Shown here piece by piece: positions 1 through 9,809 of a stretch of 64,000 nucleotides of DNA. Every line of letters begins with the position of its first letter. The stretch's first letter is position 1. Source of the DNA: Sphingomonas mali NBRC 15500 (lineage in GTDB: Bacteria; Pseudomonadota; Alphaproteobacteria; Sphingomonadales; Sphingomonadaceae); contig NZ_BCYX01000019.1 in NCBI RefSeq assembly GCF_001598415.1, positions 30,082 through 94,081 on the forward strand, read 5' to 3'. The position numbers and the translations under genes were made by a program. The notes beneath the pieces are model-generated. The model did no database searches, had not been told where the DNA came from, and worked only from the letters and a program-made list of their open reading frames with translations.

Positions 1-3000
1 CGCAACAACCGCCTGACCTCAACGCTCGTCATCGGCGTGCAATATGGCGAATATGTCGGCGGCAACTACGTCTACGGCACGACCGACATCACGACGTTCA
101 CCAGCTACGACGCGGCGGGCAATGCGATCACGCAGACCGATGGCCGCGGCAACGTCACCTACACCTATTACAACAAGCTCGGCCAGAAGACCGCTCAGGT
201 CGATGCCGCCAATTACCTGACGACCTGGGATCTTGACCATAACGGCAACGTCAAGAAAGAGACCCGTTTTGCAACACAGCTGATCGGTACGCCCGGCACC
301 AGCACGGCACCGGCCGCGCCGGCCGCGTCGAACGACGACCGGATCACCACCTTCCTCTATGATCTCGCCGGACGGCGTGTTTCGGAAAGCAGGCTGAACC
401 TCGCTGCCTCCTCGCTCGATGCCAATGGCGTGCTGAGCACGAGCTCGGCCGCCTCGACTATCACCTACACCTACAATGGCCTCGGCCAGGTCTTGCAGAA
501 GACCGAGGCGAACGGAGATTACACCAAGCAGGGCTATGACCTGCTCGGGCGGGTCAAGCACACCGAGCAGAACGCATTCGTCGATTATCGTGGCGTAACA
601 GTCACGCCCTCGACCGACATGACCTATAACGGCCTGAACGAAGTAGTGACCACGACCGTCCATGGTGACGGTACTGCTTCGGCCCCCGATCGCGTCACTA
701 CCAATGCCTATGGCAAAGGCGGCCGGCTGACGAGCGTCACCGATTCCACCAACTTCGCCACCAGCTATTTCTACGACAATGCCGGCAACGTCGTGGCGCA
801 GACTTATGGGCGTCTCAAGGCCAACGGCACGACGGAAAGCGACGGCGTCTTCATCACCTATGACGCAGCTGGCCGCGAGACCAGCCGCAAATCAGGCGTG
901 CTGAGCGGCGGCACCTGGACCTATGGCGACACCACCGACGAATATTACGACGCCTTTGGCGAGGTGATCGCGCGCGGCACCAATTCGGGCGGCAATATCG
1001 CCAATGCCCAGGAATTTGCCGAATACGACAATGCCGGACATGTGTGGCGCACCAATTTCAACGATGGCGTCACCAAGGCCTATGTCTATGATCGCAGCGG
1101 CAACGCCACGATGCTGCTCCAGGGCACCGGCACCGTAAACCTCAAGAACTACACCAGTCTCAGCGCGCTGCTCGCCGACCAAAGCGGCGCCATCACGCAG
1201 ACCATCAGTGTGTTCGACAAGCGCAACCAGCTCACCGATACCATCCAGCCCGCCAGCAACAACGCAGGCGCCAATCCGATCCATGCCGTGCAGGTCGATA
1301 CCACCGGATCAGGCGGAACCACGTTCTACAATTCCAGTGCGAACGCCGTGTCTGCCAGTAATGCGGTGGCGACTGGCGCGGCCGGCAGCCTCGTGACGGA
1401 AAGTCCCGATGCCCGCGTATCCCCAAGCAAGGCCGACGCAATCACTGCTTTAGCCAGCGTTGAGCACGGATGGGCCGGCTTTCATACCTACGATTATCGG
1501 CGGCTCGAAATCGATCTCAATAGCGCGACCTTATACGGAAGTGGTACGGTTCATGTTTCTGTCACGAAGTCGGGCGTGACCACTTATCTTGGTGACTTCT
1601 ACCAAGGACAATTTTGGATCGCTGACACTAAAGATAGCCCATACAGCGGCGGGTTTGTGTTCCCTGATGGCGATGTAACTTTCAATATCTATCAGGATGT
1701 ATTCACCGGACAGGTGAATATCGCGCAAATATCGATGAATATCGACGTGCCTCCTATTCCAAACAAGGGGGACGACGGTCCCAACGAATCCGACAGTTAT
1801 GGCTCCGCGACGCCGCCCCCTTTGCTGCAGTTCCCTCTGGAAAATGCCAGCGCCACTGCGCTGCGTATGTTCGTCAGACCGACGGGATCCACCGGCGCCT
1901 ACACTGAATTGAACGCGACCCAATTCCAGAACTCAGCCGGCGCCACGATTGCAGGCTGGTTTACTTACGATCTGACGCAACCTCCGTTCAATAACCTGGC
2001 GGCCAATAGTAGCTGGGAAATCAAGTACTTCGCGATGGATGCCGGTGGCCACATCTATGATGCGAAGCAGGGAACGTTGTCGGTCGATGCGGCGGGCACT
2101 CCGAGCACGCGCTTCGATCCCGCGGCAGTGGGCGGGCCCGGCCAGGCGATGCTGACCAACGGCGGCGGCCACGACCTGCTAGTCCTGTCAGGCTTGCCGG
2201 GCAACGCGGTCAGCGGTCGCATCCTCTATCGTGCTGCCGGCAGCTCGAACGGCTGGTCGGTCCGCAATATCGATTCCACTGCGGCGTTCGGACAGCAGGG
2301 TTTGAAGTCGGTCGACGTGACCGGGATCAACGGATCAATGGAATATTGGGTCGAGCTGAACGACGCTACCGGCAATCTGCTACAGGTGCCCGACATCGGC
2401 GGTATCCTAAGGACGGTTCGGAGCTTTGGCACGTTCACCGTCGGCGGTGAGGCATCCGTCCTGACGCAATCCTATGAAGCCTCGCACGCCGTTCAGTTGA
2501 ATCCGCCGTCCGGCGTGACAGTCACGAAGCAGCAATTCCGCTACTACCAGAATGGCGCTTGGTCGTCCTGGATCGTCCAGAACAGCGGCGGCAGTTGGAC
2601 CTATGATGCGGCGGCGCTGGCTGATTTCTACAGCAATCGTAGCTATCAGATTCAGTACGAGACCTATAACGGCTCGACGCTCGTCTCCCAGGCCACCGGC
2701 ACGCTGAACCTCGGCTATAATGGCCAGAGCGTGAGCGGCTTCACCAATACGGTGGGGTCGCCGGCCAAGGTCGTCTTCACGCCGCAGCAGTCCAGTGCGA
2801 CTACGCTTAAAATCTATTGGCGCGATGCTGGCACGACCGGTGCGTTCAGCGCCTCGACCATCACCAAGGGCGGCGATGGCGTGTTCGCCTGGGACGTCGA
2901 TGCCGCGGGCGCGCGGCCGGCGAGCGGCACGCGCACTCTCGAATATTATTACGATGCCTATGCGAGCGACGGCAGCAAGTTGCCGCCGCTCAACGGTGAT

Positions 3001-6000
3001 GACCATGTCCGCGGTATCCTGGCGTTGGGTAGTGACAGCTACACCAACCCCCAGAACCATGAGACCCGCTGGGTGATCGATACCAAGGCGGCATCGCAAT
3101 ATCTCATCCATCGCGCGCAGAACTACAATGCGTTCGGCGAGATATCGTCGGAGGTCGACGGCAAATCGGCGACGACAAGCCTTTACTACAATACGCTCGG
3201 CAAGCTCACCAAGAAGGTCAGCCCGCAGGTTCAGGTAACCGATGAGGCCGGCAACACCACCCTGCAAAGTCCGACGGAGACCTATTTCTACGACGTTTCC
3301 GGCCGCCTCATGGGCAAGCGCGATGCCAACAGCAATCTCGCTAATGGCCCAATCTCGCGAGAAACCCTGCTGGCCGGAAGCGGGCATGGCGGTGCCGACG
3401 CGCGCACGCTCATCCAATACAATCCCGATGGCACGCACAAGACGTTCGGCTACGACATCTTCGGCGATCTGCGGACCTCGACCGACGAACTGAACGCGAC
3501 CACGAACAACACCTACAACAAGGCCGGTCGGCTCATCGAGGTCGACCACCCCATGCGGGTCGGCGGCAATTCCAACGGCGTCCAGCTGAAGGACTATTAC
3601 GGCTATGACGGCCTGGGCCAGCGCATCACCCACACCAATTCGCTCTACGGGGCTTCGATTGTCGAGAAGACCGATTACGACAATAAGGGTCGGGTAACCA
3701 CGACCACGAACTTTGCCGGTCTTACCACGAACTATGCCTATGTCTGGTATGGCGTCCCAGGCGGCCAGATCGTGACGACGGGCCTTGGCAATTTCGGCGG
3801 TTGGCAGACCATAACCACCAACGCCGCCGGCCTCACCTCCTATGAGAATGACGGACTGTTCGGGCAAATGGTGTGGCGCCAGGATTTCGGCGGCCACACC
3901 TTTGGCTACGGCTACGATCTCGCCGGCCATCTCGTCCAGCAGACCGGCTCGACCGGGCAATCGGTCTCCTACACTTATTACACCAACGGTTATGTCTCGA
4001 GCATCACCGACAATGCCCTGAAGATGAAGTCGACCTTCGAATATGACAGCGAAGGCAACCGCACGCTCGAAACCTATAACAGCACAGATGCGGCACCCCG
4101 TTTCTATCAGAATGCGGCCGTCAGCTACGATGCGCTTGGCCGTATCACCGAGTTCAAGGACGCCAAGGCCGACATCACCTATAAATATGACGCCAATGGC
4201 AATCGCCGGGAGGTGAAGAGCGTCTATACGGACGGCATCAATGGTGCGGTCGTGCCTCCGCAGGACTATTGGTACAAATATGACAGCATGGACCGCTTCA
4301 CCCTGACCATGGGGACGCTGTCCGGGGGTGTCATCACGACCGGCGCTGTAGGCGTCGCGATCGGCTATGACGCGGCGGGCAATCGCCAGACCGCGACCTA
4401 TGGTTATGACGGCCATACCGAAGTCTACAGCTACACGACCGACGGCTTCCTCGAGAATACGACGATCGGCGGCGTGCTGCGCGCGAAGCGCACCAACGAC
4501 GCGTTGGGTCGGGTAACCACCTACAACCAATATACCGCTTCCGCCGGGAATGACCTATCGCGGTCGATGACATACGACCGGGCGAACCGGGTCACCGACG
4601 AAACCGATGTGGACTACACCAACGGCAACGTCACGACGACGCTCCACAACGACTACCGGCTCTATGTCGCGGGCTCGGGCTATAGCGGCGCCGATCAGGG
4701 CGTGCTGACGCATACGCAGGCGGTCAAGCAAGGCGTCACCACCCAGACCGATTATAGCTATCAATGGTGGGATGACGCCAAGCAGACGCGGATCACGATC
4801 GGCGCGACCGATCCATCCAATCCCAACACCGGCCAGTGGGGGAAGGGCTACACGCAGCTGAGCTATGATGTGAACGGCCATCTGGCGCAGGCGATCGACA
4901 ATGCCGGCAATCGCGTGATGACCTATCAAAACGACGCCTATGGCCAGGTGCTCGTGCGCGAGGAGAAGCTCGGCACCACCCTCGGGCCGCGGCAGCTCTA
5001 TTATTATTTCGATGGCCACCGTATCGGTGATGTTGGCAATAACGGACCTGCTCCCAGTCTGACCGACTATGCCCAGGCATTGGCGGCCGACCGCAGTGCT
5101 GCGCCGAGCAAGAACGGGTTCCGGTACGGCAAGCCAGTCGCTAGTGCCGATTTCGACCAGAACTTCCAGCCGATCAACGGCAGCTATCCCGACCAATCGG
5201 GGACGACCTACACCGTCCGCACCGGCGACAGCCTGCAGGCCATCGCCCAGACGGTCTGGGGCGACTCCAGCCTGTGGTATCTGATTGCCGATGCCAACGG
5301 CCTGACCGCGAGCACGTCGCTGGTCGCAGGGCAGACCCTGCAGATCCCGAACAAGGTCACCAATTTCCACAACAACGCCAACACCTACCGGGTTTACAAT
5401 CCCGGCGAGGCGATTGGCGACACGCTGCCGACCTTGCCGCCGGAGCCGGCACCGCCAGCTGCGGCAAAAGGTAACAAGTGCGGCGCGTTTGGGCAGATCT
5501 TGCTCGTCGTGATCGCGGTTGCGGTCACGATTGCGACACACGGCGTCGGCGCGGGTTTTGCTTCGAGTCTCGGCTTGTCCGGCACTGCGGCCACGGTTGT
5601 CGCTGGTGCCACCACTGCAGTGTTGGGCAGCTTGGCCAGCCAAGTGGTTGGCGTAGCGACCGGCATCCAAAGCAGCTTCAGCTGGAAAGGCGTTGCTCTG
5701 GCCGCCATCGGTGGCGCCGTCGGCGGCGCGCTTCAGGGGGTGAACGCGTTCGGTACGACGGCTAGCGGGGCCCTGAAGGGTCTTCAGACTTTCGGCAATG
5801 ATCTTGTTCGCGGCGCGCTCGGCAGCGCGATCAGCCAGGGCGTCGGCGTCGTGACCGGCTTGCAGAAGAACTTCGACTGGGTCGGCGTCGCGGCAGCAGG
5901 GATCGGCGCAGGAGTTGGCGGTGCCGTCGGGCGGTCGGTCGGGTTTGATCCCAAGCTGAAGGGTTTCAACCCCGGCAATGCGCTCAAGGGCGGAATCGCG

Positions 6001-7395
6001 GGTGCTGCGGACTCCATCGCTGAGGCCGCGACGCGCAGTCTCATCCAGGGCTCGGACTTCGGCGACAACGTATTAGCCTCACTGCCCAGCGTAGTCGGCA
6101 ACACCATTGGCAGCCTAATCGGGAACGCGATTGGGGGCGGTGGCGATGTCGCCGCGAAACGGCGGGCCAAACCCGAGGACAAGACGCCAGTGGCGGGCAA
6201 TGGGCCTTCCGTCGTCATCGATACATTGGACGATAAAGCTATTTCGCGGATCGACCCTTCAATCATGGCCACCGTGCAGGTGCTTGATGTTGGGCCTTTG
6301 CCTGACGACATCGTTATCACCGCGAGCCGCAAGGCACTAAGCGGCGAGGAGGAAGCCGCTGCCGCTGCCAGACGAGCCGCAGCCGACGCTCGCTCCGACG
6401 CGCTCGGTGGGAAATCGCCCGATGGCCTTCCCGCATTGGGGACTTTCACGGGCCTAAACTTTGATCCCAGTATTTCATTCGCTCAGGGTATCAGAAATGT
6501 CTATGGGCAAGGGATTGATACTCCCGGTTACTTTAAGGGATACGGGGTTAGACTGGGAGATCAGTTAAAGTCCTTCGCCGATCTAGACCGGGATGCACTC
6601 GCTGGCTTGGCGGGAGATCCTATGGCGCAACAAATGGCCATCACGATCTACCGCGGAGCGGCGGAGGGCAGCGAGTACGGGAAGCAGTTTTCGGATCTCG
6701 CCGACAAAGTTCAAGCTCTACACGACCGTGAGCAGCAAATTGGTGAACAAGGGGTCAGGGATCTCGGTGTCGGGCTTATGAAAGGCGAGTGGGAGGTCGC
6801 CAAGACTGTCACCTTAGTCGGGGGCGTGGCCGATCTCGGCTACCGTGCGTATAATGGCGAAAAGCTGAGTGCGATGGACGCCGTTACGCTGCTCCCAATA
6901 ATTGGAAAGGGAATGGAGGCTGTTCGTATCGGCGAAGAAGGCTTGCGACTATCTCGCGAAGCGGCAGCGATAGATCGCGCCGCAGACAGTAGCGTCGTAG
7001 GGAAGGTTGGTCCCAAGCTTTCGGAGGTATTCAATCTTCGGCCGACTGAACGAGGGCAATGGGTCGAATCTTATCTTGCGAAAACTGAATACGGCGAGAC
7101 GAACGGTTGGTATAACGTAGGTGCCGAAAAGAACGGCTATTTCCCGCTGGTCGACTTTCAGAACGGACAAAATTTGGTGAGCCTGAAAACGGTTGACACT
7201 GCTGGCTCCACATGGATGGCTCGCATGGAGGATCATATCGTTGACCTCGGAACTAACGGTGCAACGGTGAGTGGTAAGCCAGCAAATATGATACTGGATA
7301 TGCGTGTGCAACCGGGAGGCGCAGCTGCTGCTCGCCCGCTAATTCAATTTGGTCGAGCCAACAATGTTACCGTCGTCGTTAAGGAGTTCAAATGA
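1..7395 (+). CDS. Giant RHS/YD-repeat protein with LysM and C-terminal toxin-like tip (5' partial)
   Basis: The reading frame is open from base 1, so the start lies upstream. The first two thirds carry many degenerate YD repeats (patterns such as YDAAGN, YDLLGR and YDANGN), which in this family form a beta-cage shell. A long insert at about 1450-3050 lacks YD repeats and looks like beta-sandwich modules. A LysM domain (5206-5355, YTVRTGDSLQAIA, then GQTLQIPN) suggests peptidoglycan contact. A glycine/alanine-rich hydrophobic stretch follows (about 5490-5960). The last ~130 codons (from about 7012) are unlike the rest, with lower GC, as expected for an exchangeable toxin domain; VDFQ...SLKTVD could be a nuclease-like core, which is inference. 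The usual RHS core motif (DPxGL...NNP) was not seen before the tip. It overlaps the downstream gene by 4 bases, typical of a toxin-immunity pair. Confidence 0.85.
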   Translation, partial: RNNRLTSTLVIGVQYGEYVGGNYVYGTTDITTFTSYDAAGNAITQTDGRGNVTYTYYNKLGQKTAQVDAANYLTTWDLDHNGNVKKETRFATQLIGTPGTSTAPAAPAASNDDRITTFLYDLAGRRVSESRLNLAASSLDANGVLSTSSAASTITYTYNGLGQVLQKTEANGDYTKQGYDLLGRVKHTEQNAFVDYRGVTVTPSTDMTYNGLNEVVTTTVHGDGTASAPDRVTTNAYGKGGRLTSVTDSTNFATSYFYDNAGNVVAQTYGRLKANGTTESDGVFITYDAAGRETSRKSGVLSGGTWTYGDTTDEYYDAFGEVIARGTNSGGNIANAQEFAEYDNAGHVWRTNFNDGVTKAYVYDRSGNATMLLQGTGTVNLKNYTSLSALLADQSGAITQTISVFDKRNQLTDTIQPASNNAGANPIHAVQVDTTGSGGTTFYNSSANAVSASNAVATGAAGSLVTESPDARVSPSKADAITALASVEHGWAGFHTYDYRRLEIDLNSATLYGSGTVHVSVTKSGVTTYLGDFYQGQFWIADTKDSPYSGGFVFPDGDVTFNIYQDVFTGQVNIAQISMNIDVPPIPNKGDDGPNESDSYGSATPPPLLQFPLENASATALRMFVRPTGSTGAYTELNATQFQNSAGATIAGWFTYDLTQPPFNNLAANSSWEIKYFAMDAGGHIYDAKQGTLSVDAAGTPSTRFDPAAVGGPGQAMLTNGGGHDLLVLSGLPGNAVSGRILYRAAGSSNGWSVRNIDSTAAFGQQGLKSVDVTGINGSMEYWVELNDATGNLLQVPDIGGILRTVRSFGTFTVGGEASVLTQSYEASHAVQLNPPSGVTVTKQQFRYYQNGAWSSWIVQNSGGSWTYDAAALADFYSNRSYQIQYETYNGSTLVSQATGTLNLGYNGQSVSGFTNTVGSPAKVVFTPQQSSATTLKIYWRDAGTTGAFSASTITKGGDGVFAWDVDAAGARPASGTRTLEYYYDAYASDGSKLPPLNGDDHVRGILALGSDSYTNPQNHETRWVIDTKAASQYLIHRAQNYNAFGEISSEVDGKSATTSLYYNTLGKLTKKVSPQVQVTDEAGNTTLQSPTETYFYDVSGRLMGKRDANSNLANGPISRETLLAGSGHGGADARTLIQYNPDGTHKTFGYDIFGDLRTSTDELNATTNNTYNKAGRLIEVDHPMRVGGNSNGVQLKDYYGYDGLGQRITHTNSLYGASIVEKTDYDNKGRVTTTTNFAGLTTNYAYVWYGVPGGQIVTTGLGNFGGWQTITTNAAGLTSYENDGLFGQMVWRQDFGGHTFGYGYDLAGHLVQQTGSTGQSVSYTYYTNGYVSSITDNALKMKSTFEYDSEGNRTLETYNSTDAAPRFYQNAAVSYDALGRITEFKDAKADITYKYDANGNRREVKSVYTDGINGAVVPPQDYWYKYDSMDRFTLTMGTLSGGVITTGAVGVAIGYDAAGNRQTATYGYDGHTEVYSYTTDGFLENTTIGGVLRAKRTNDALGRVTTYNQYTASAGNDLSRSMTYDRANRVTDETDVDYTNGNVTTTLHNDYRLYVAGSGYSGADQGVLTHTQAVKQGVTTQTDYSYQWWDDAKQTRITIGATDPSNPNTGQWGKGYTQLSYDVNGHLAQAIDNAGNRVMTYQNDAYGQVLVREEKLGTTLGPRQLYYYFDGHRIGDVGNNGPAPSLTDYAQALAADRSAAPSKNGFRYGKPVASADFDQNFQPINGSYPDQSGTTYTVRTGDSLQAIAQTVWGDSSLWYLIADANGLTASTSLVAGQTLQIPNKVTNFHNNANTYRVYNPGEAIGDTLPTLPPEPAPPAAAKGNKCGAFGQILLVVIAVAVTIATHGVGAGFASSLGLSGTAATVVAGATTAVLGSLASQVVGVATGIQSSFSWKGVALAAIGGAVGGALQGVNAFGTTASGALKGLQTFGNDLVRGALGSAISQGVGVVTGLQKNFDWVGVAAAGIGAGVGGAVGRSVGFDPKLKGFNPGNALKGGIAGAADSIAEAATRSLIQGSDFGDNVLASLPSVVGNTIGSLIGNAIGGGGDVAAKRRAKPEDKTPVAGNGPSVVIDTLDDKAISRIDPSIMATVQVLDVGPLPDDIVITASRKALSGEEEAAAAARRAAADARSDALGGKSPDGLPALGTFTGLNFDPSISFAQGIRNVYGQGIDTPGYFKGYGVRLGDQLKSFADLDRDALAGLAGDPMAQQMAITIYRGAAEGSEYGKQFSDLADKVQALHDREQQIGEQGVRDLGVGLMKGEWEVAKTVTLVGGVADLGYRAYNGEKLSAMDAVTLLPIIGKGMEAVRIGEEGLRLSREAAAIDRAADSSVVGKVGPKLSEVFNLRPTERGQWVESYLAKTEYGETNGWYNVGAEKNGYFPLVDFQNGQNLVSLKTVDTAGSTWMARMEDHIVDLGTNGATVSGKPANMILDMRVQPGGAAAARPLIQFGRANNVTVVVKEFK

Positions 7396-8189
7396 GTTCG
7401 CGCCTTGAGAAAATGACGATCGTCTTGTTTCTCGATGTATCATTCGATGAAAAGGTCATGGTTGGACGACAAAAGTTCGAGCATCCGACGCGCCAGCGCG
7501 GCATTAGTAACGACGTGATATTGCAAAAAATCGCGGATACTTGGCCGGGACTGGAGATCGATAGCCGCCTTAAAAAAACGGATGGCAGCAACGTTTCAGT
7601 TTCCGAGCTATGTAAGCGTTTAAAGTCAGGCGCAAAATGGGGTGGGCCATTACAGTTTGGCGGTTTGAAACTCCATGTCGCTGAACTGCCAGCTATGATG
7701 CAGACTGTCATCACGATCGAAGAAGTGAAGCCTGGGTCCGCTGGACTATGGGACGAATGGGTGCGGCCATTTTTGAATGAGGATAGCTTTGTTCAAGCCT
7801 GGATAGCAGACATTGATTACGACTATTGGCAAAATGCATCAGACCCGCTCGAGTATGAGGCTGTCGGCAAAGATTTTGCCAATTTGCCGATGAAGTCGAA
7901 CGGACTCCCGTTCCCTTTGGAAGCCGAGGTAATCGATACCTCCCGCAATCCGGCACGGGTAGAAATTAAGCAAGGATACATAGAGGCGATCGGATCCAAG
8001 ATGTGGATAGGGCATCAATTTTGGAGCCATGTCGGAAAAACGCCTAATTCAATCGATCTTACGACTGGAAAAATTACTGTTAGACCTATTGCGCCTAATG
8101 TAATCGAAATTCATTCTGATGAAGAATGTTTTAACGGCGGAGAAACATCCCAGGTGCAACAGAAGCTCCGCGAAATTCTCTACGAATAG
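7392..8189 (+). CDS. Putative immunity protein for the upstream RHS toxin
   Basis: This 265-aa protein has no signal peptide or membrane segment, so it is probably cytoplasmic. Its ATG overlaps the RHS stop codon (ATGA), so the two are translationally coupled. I do not recognise the family. The first half carries a charged segment with LEKMTIVLFLDVSFDE at the start, and the second half is rich in Trp and Tyr (for example DYDYWQNA and GHQFWSHVG). Codon use is noticeably less GC-rich than in the flagellar genes downstream, matching the RHS tip and suggesting joint transfer. The immunity role is inferred only from position directly behind a variable toxin tip. The gene is followed by insertion-sequence debris rather than further toxin-immunity cassettes. 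Confidence 0.6.
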   Translation: MSSRLEKMTIVLFLDVSFDEKVMVGRQKFEHPTRQRGISNDVILQKIADTWPGLEIDSRLKKTDGSNVSVSELCKRLKSGAKWGGPLQFGGLKLHVAELPAMMQTVITIEEVKPGSAGLWDEWVRPFLNEDSFVQAWIADIDYDYWQNASDPLEYEAVGKDFANLPMKSNGLPFPLEAEVIDTSRNPARVEIKQGYIEAIGSKMWIGHQFWSHVGKTPNSIDLTTGKITVRPIAPNVIEIHSDEECFNGGETSQVQQKLREILYE

Positions 8190-8326
8190 TTTGATGGGTC
8201 TTAACCTGTCCCACTAGCGGAGTGCTCTGTTGCCGCAGAGACTACTGCGCCAGAATTCGTTACCGTGTTTCGAGGCGATAGGGCTGGCACGACCATCATC
8301 AAATCGAATGCGGCGAGAGAAGGAGG

Positions 8327-8590
8327 ATACGCTATTCGCAGCGGATCATCGACAGCTTCAACGGCCGCCTGCGGGACGAATGCCTCAATGAGATGCTGTT
8401 CACGTCGCTGGCCCATGCCCGCTTCGTGCTCGATGCCTGGCAGCACGATTACAACCACGTCAGGCCGCACTCGAAACTGGGCGGGAAGACCCCCGCCGAG
8501 ATCGCCGGCCAACGTACCTGGGGGCATGCCCCCAGGCACGCTGCCATCCCCTCAACAAACCATCATGAAGGAGCCGCACTCTACCTCTGA
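8327..8590 (+). pseudogene. IS3-family transposase OrfB, C-terminal fragment
   Basis: Only the last ~85 codons survive. From about 8339 the frame reads IIDSFNGRLRDECLNE and then HDYNHVRPHSKLGGKTPAE, the C-terminal part of the rve integrase core of IS3-type OrfB, including the conserved Glu of SFNGRLRDE that would be the last residue of the DDE triad. The natural stop is retained at 8588-8590. Everything upstream (OrfA and the first two catalytic Asp residues) is missing, so this copy cannot transpose. It abuts the truncated IS110-type gene immediately downstream. Confidence 0.75.
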
Positions 8591-9433
8591 GTGGTAACAA
8601 TCAGGGGCGCACGTCACCTTGGCCACGATGTGCGCTTGATGCCGCCAGCTTATGTGAAGCCGTACGTGAAGCGCGGCAAGACCGACGCGGCCGACGCAGA
8701 GGCGATCTGCGAGGCTGTTACGCGGCCGACGATGCGGTTCGTCGCGGTGAAGAGCGTCGATCAGCAGGCGGTGTTGATGCTCCACAAGACGCGCGATCTG
8801 CTGGTCCGGCAGCGAACCGCACTGATTAACGCCTTGCGAGCCCATCTATCGGAGTATGGCATTGTCACCAGCAAAGGACCCGGCGGTGTCACAGCGCTGA
8901 TGAAGTTGCTGCACGAGGAGCAGGGGAAGCTACCGGCACATGCGCGATCGGCGCTCCACACGAGCGGTGCCCAGCTACGTTCGCTGGCGAGCGACATAGA
9001 CCGGTTGGAGGCGCAGATCCTGGCCTGGCATCGCGCGGATGACACAAGCCGCCGGCTCGCCACTATCCCCGCCATCGGTCCGATCACCGCGTCGGCTATC
9101 GCCGCAGCCGTGCCCGACGCATCGCTGTTCCGCTCGGGTCGTCAGTTCGCGGCCTGGCTGGGTCTTACGCCCCGCGCCCATAGCTCTGGCGGCAAGGAAC
9201 GGCTTGGCGGCATTAGCAAACAGGGTGACGGGTATCTTCGCAAGCTGCTGGTCGTCGGCGCCGCTGCGGTGATGCGCATGGCGCGCAAGGATGCGAGCCG
9301 CCAGCCTTGGGTCGCACAGCTGCTTGAGCGCAAGCCGGTGAAGATCGCGACCGTCGGGCTCGCCAACAAGACAGCGCGTATCGCGTGGGCGGTGATGACG
9401 CGCAAGGAGGTCTACGCGGCCACCGCCGCGTGA
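8591..9433 (+). pseudogene. IS110/IS1111-family recombinase, N-terminally truncated
   Basis: The 280-codon frame contains most of the coiled-coil and Transposase_20 part of an IS110-family DEDD recombinase. Recognisable pieces are VRLMPPAYVKPYVKRGKTD followed by ADAEAICEAVTRP, the helix-hairpin-helix-like IPAIGPITASAIAA, and RQFAAWLGLTPRAHSSGGK (the Transposase_20 signature with the conserved Ser region). Intact family members are about 340 aa and begin with a RuvC-like block containing the first catalytic Asp; that block is absent here because homology starts only at about codon 5. The GTG at 8591 is therefore probably not a native start, and the element should be inactive unless complemented in trans. 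The 3' end of the gene and the flanking non-coding end look intact. Confidence 0.8.
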
Positions 9434-9740
9434 CCGCGGCCCTCGCCGCTCGCTGAAGCGCGCGGCGGCGGGATGGTGTAAGGGCAGCTGAGTGGTGATG
9501 ACAAACCGGTCAGACCGGGGATCGAACAAACCCAGGGGAGCAGAGCGCTTCGAGCGCGATGACGTGATCAGGGATCCGATCCGCGGACTTCATCAGGGCC
9601 AGCAGCCATGTCGTGCTGCATCAACAGGCCGAACACATGGATGCACCCGACCGGTGCTCATCGCTGCACGAAAGCTCTTGCACCGCAGGGGTCGTCCAAC
9701 CCATCACGTCAACGCGTATGATTTTGATCCAATGTGAATT
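9434..9740 (+). other. 3' non-coding end of the IS1111-type element, possible bridge-RNA region
   Basis: About 300 bases follow the recombinase stop and contain no convincing gene. From memory, the stretch around 9570-9605 (GGGATCCGATCCGCGGACTT) resembles the downstream end of many IS1111-type elements. In IS1111-group elements the long non-coding end lies 3' of the gene and is where the guide (bridge) RNA is encoded. That an RNA is made here is inference; no fold was computed. Native recombination would need a full-length recombinase, which this copy lacks. Confidence 0.35.
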
Positions 9741-9777
9741 TATTTCTCAGAAAGGCTTGACCGACTCGCTCAAGATG

Positions 9778-9794
9778 TGTCCCATATAGGGACA
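9778..9794 (+). promoter_or_regulatory. Inverted repeat TGTCCC-N5-GGGACA upstream of flgF
   Basis: A perfect 6-bp inverted repeat with a 5-bp AT-rich centre (ATATA) ends 15 bases before the flgF start. The same arrangement (GTCCC-N5-GGGAC) is found upstream of fliQ at 30390-30406, at the head of the opposing flagellar operon. A TTGACC hexamer at 9757-9762 could be a -35 element, but no well-spaced -10 is evident. I read it as a shared regulator site; the protein that binds it is unknown. Confidence 0.5.
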
Positions 9795-9809
9795 TAGGGG
9801 TGCGGGGAA

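Noticed and set aside
2407..4530. Long minus-strand frame (707 codons) antisense to the RHS gene
   Set aside because: It mirrors the codon pattern of the YD repeats, has no ribosome-binding site and encodes a low-complexity Arg/Gly/Val-rich product.
9740..9809. A sigma-54 or sigma-28 promoter before flgF
   Set aside because: No GG-N10-GC pair at the right spacing and no TAAA-N15-GCCGATAA-like match; only the inverted repeat stands out.
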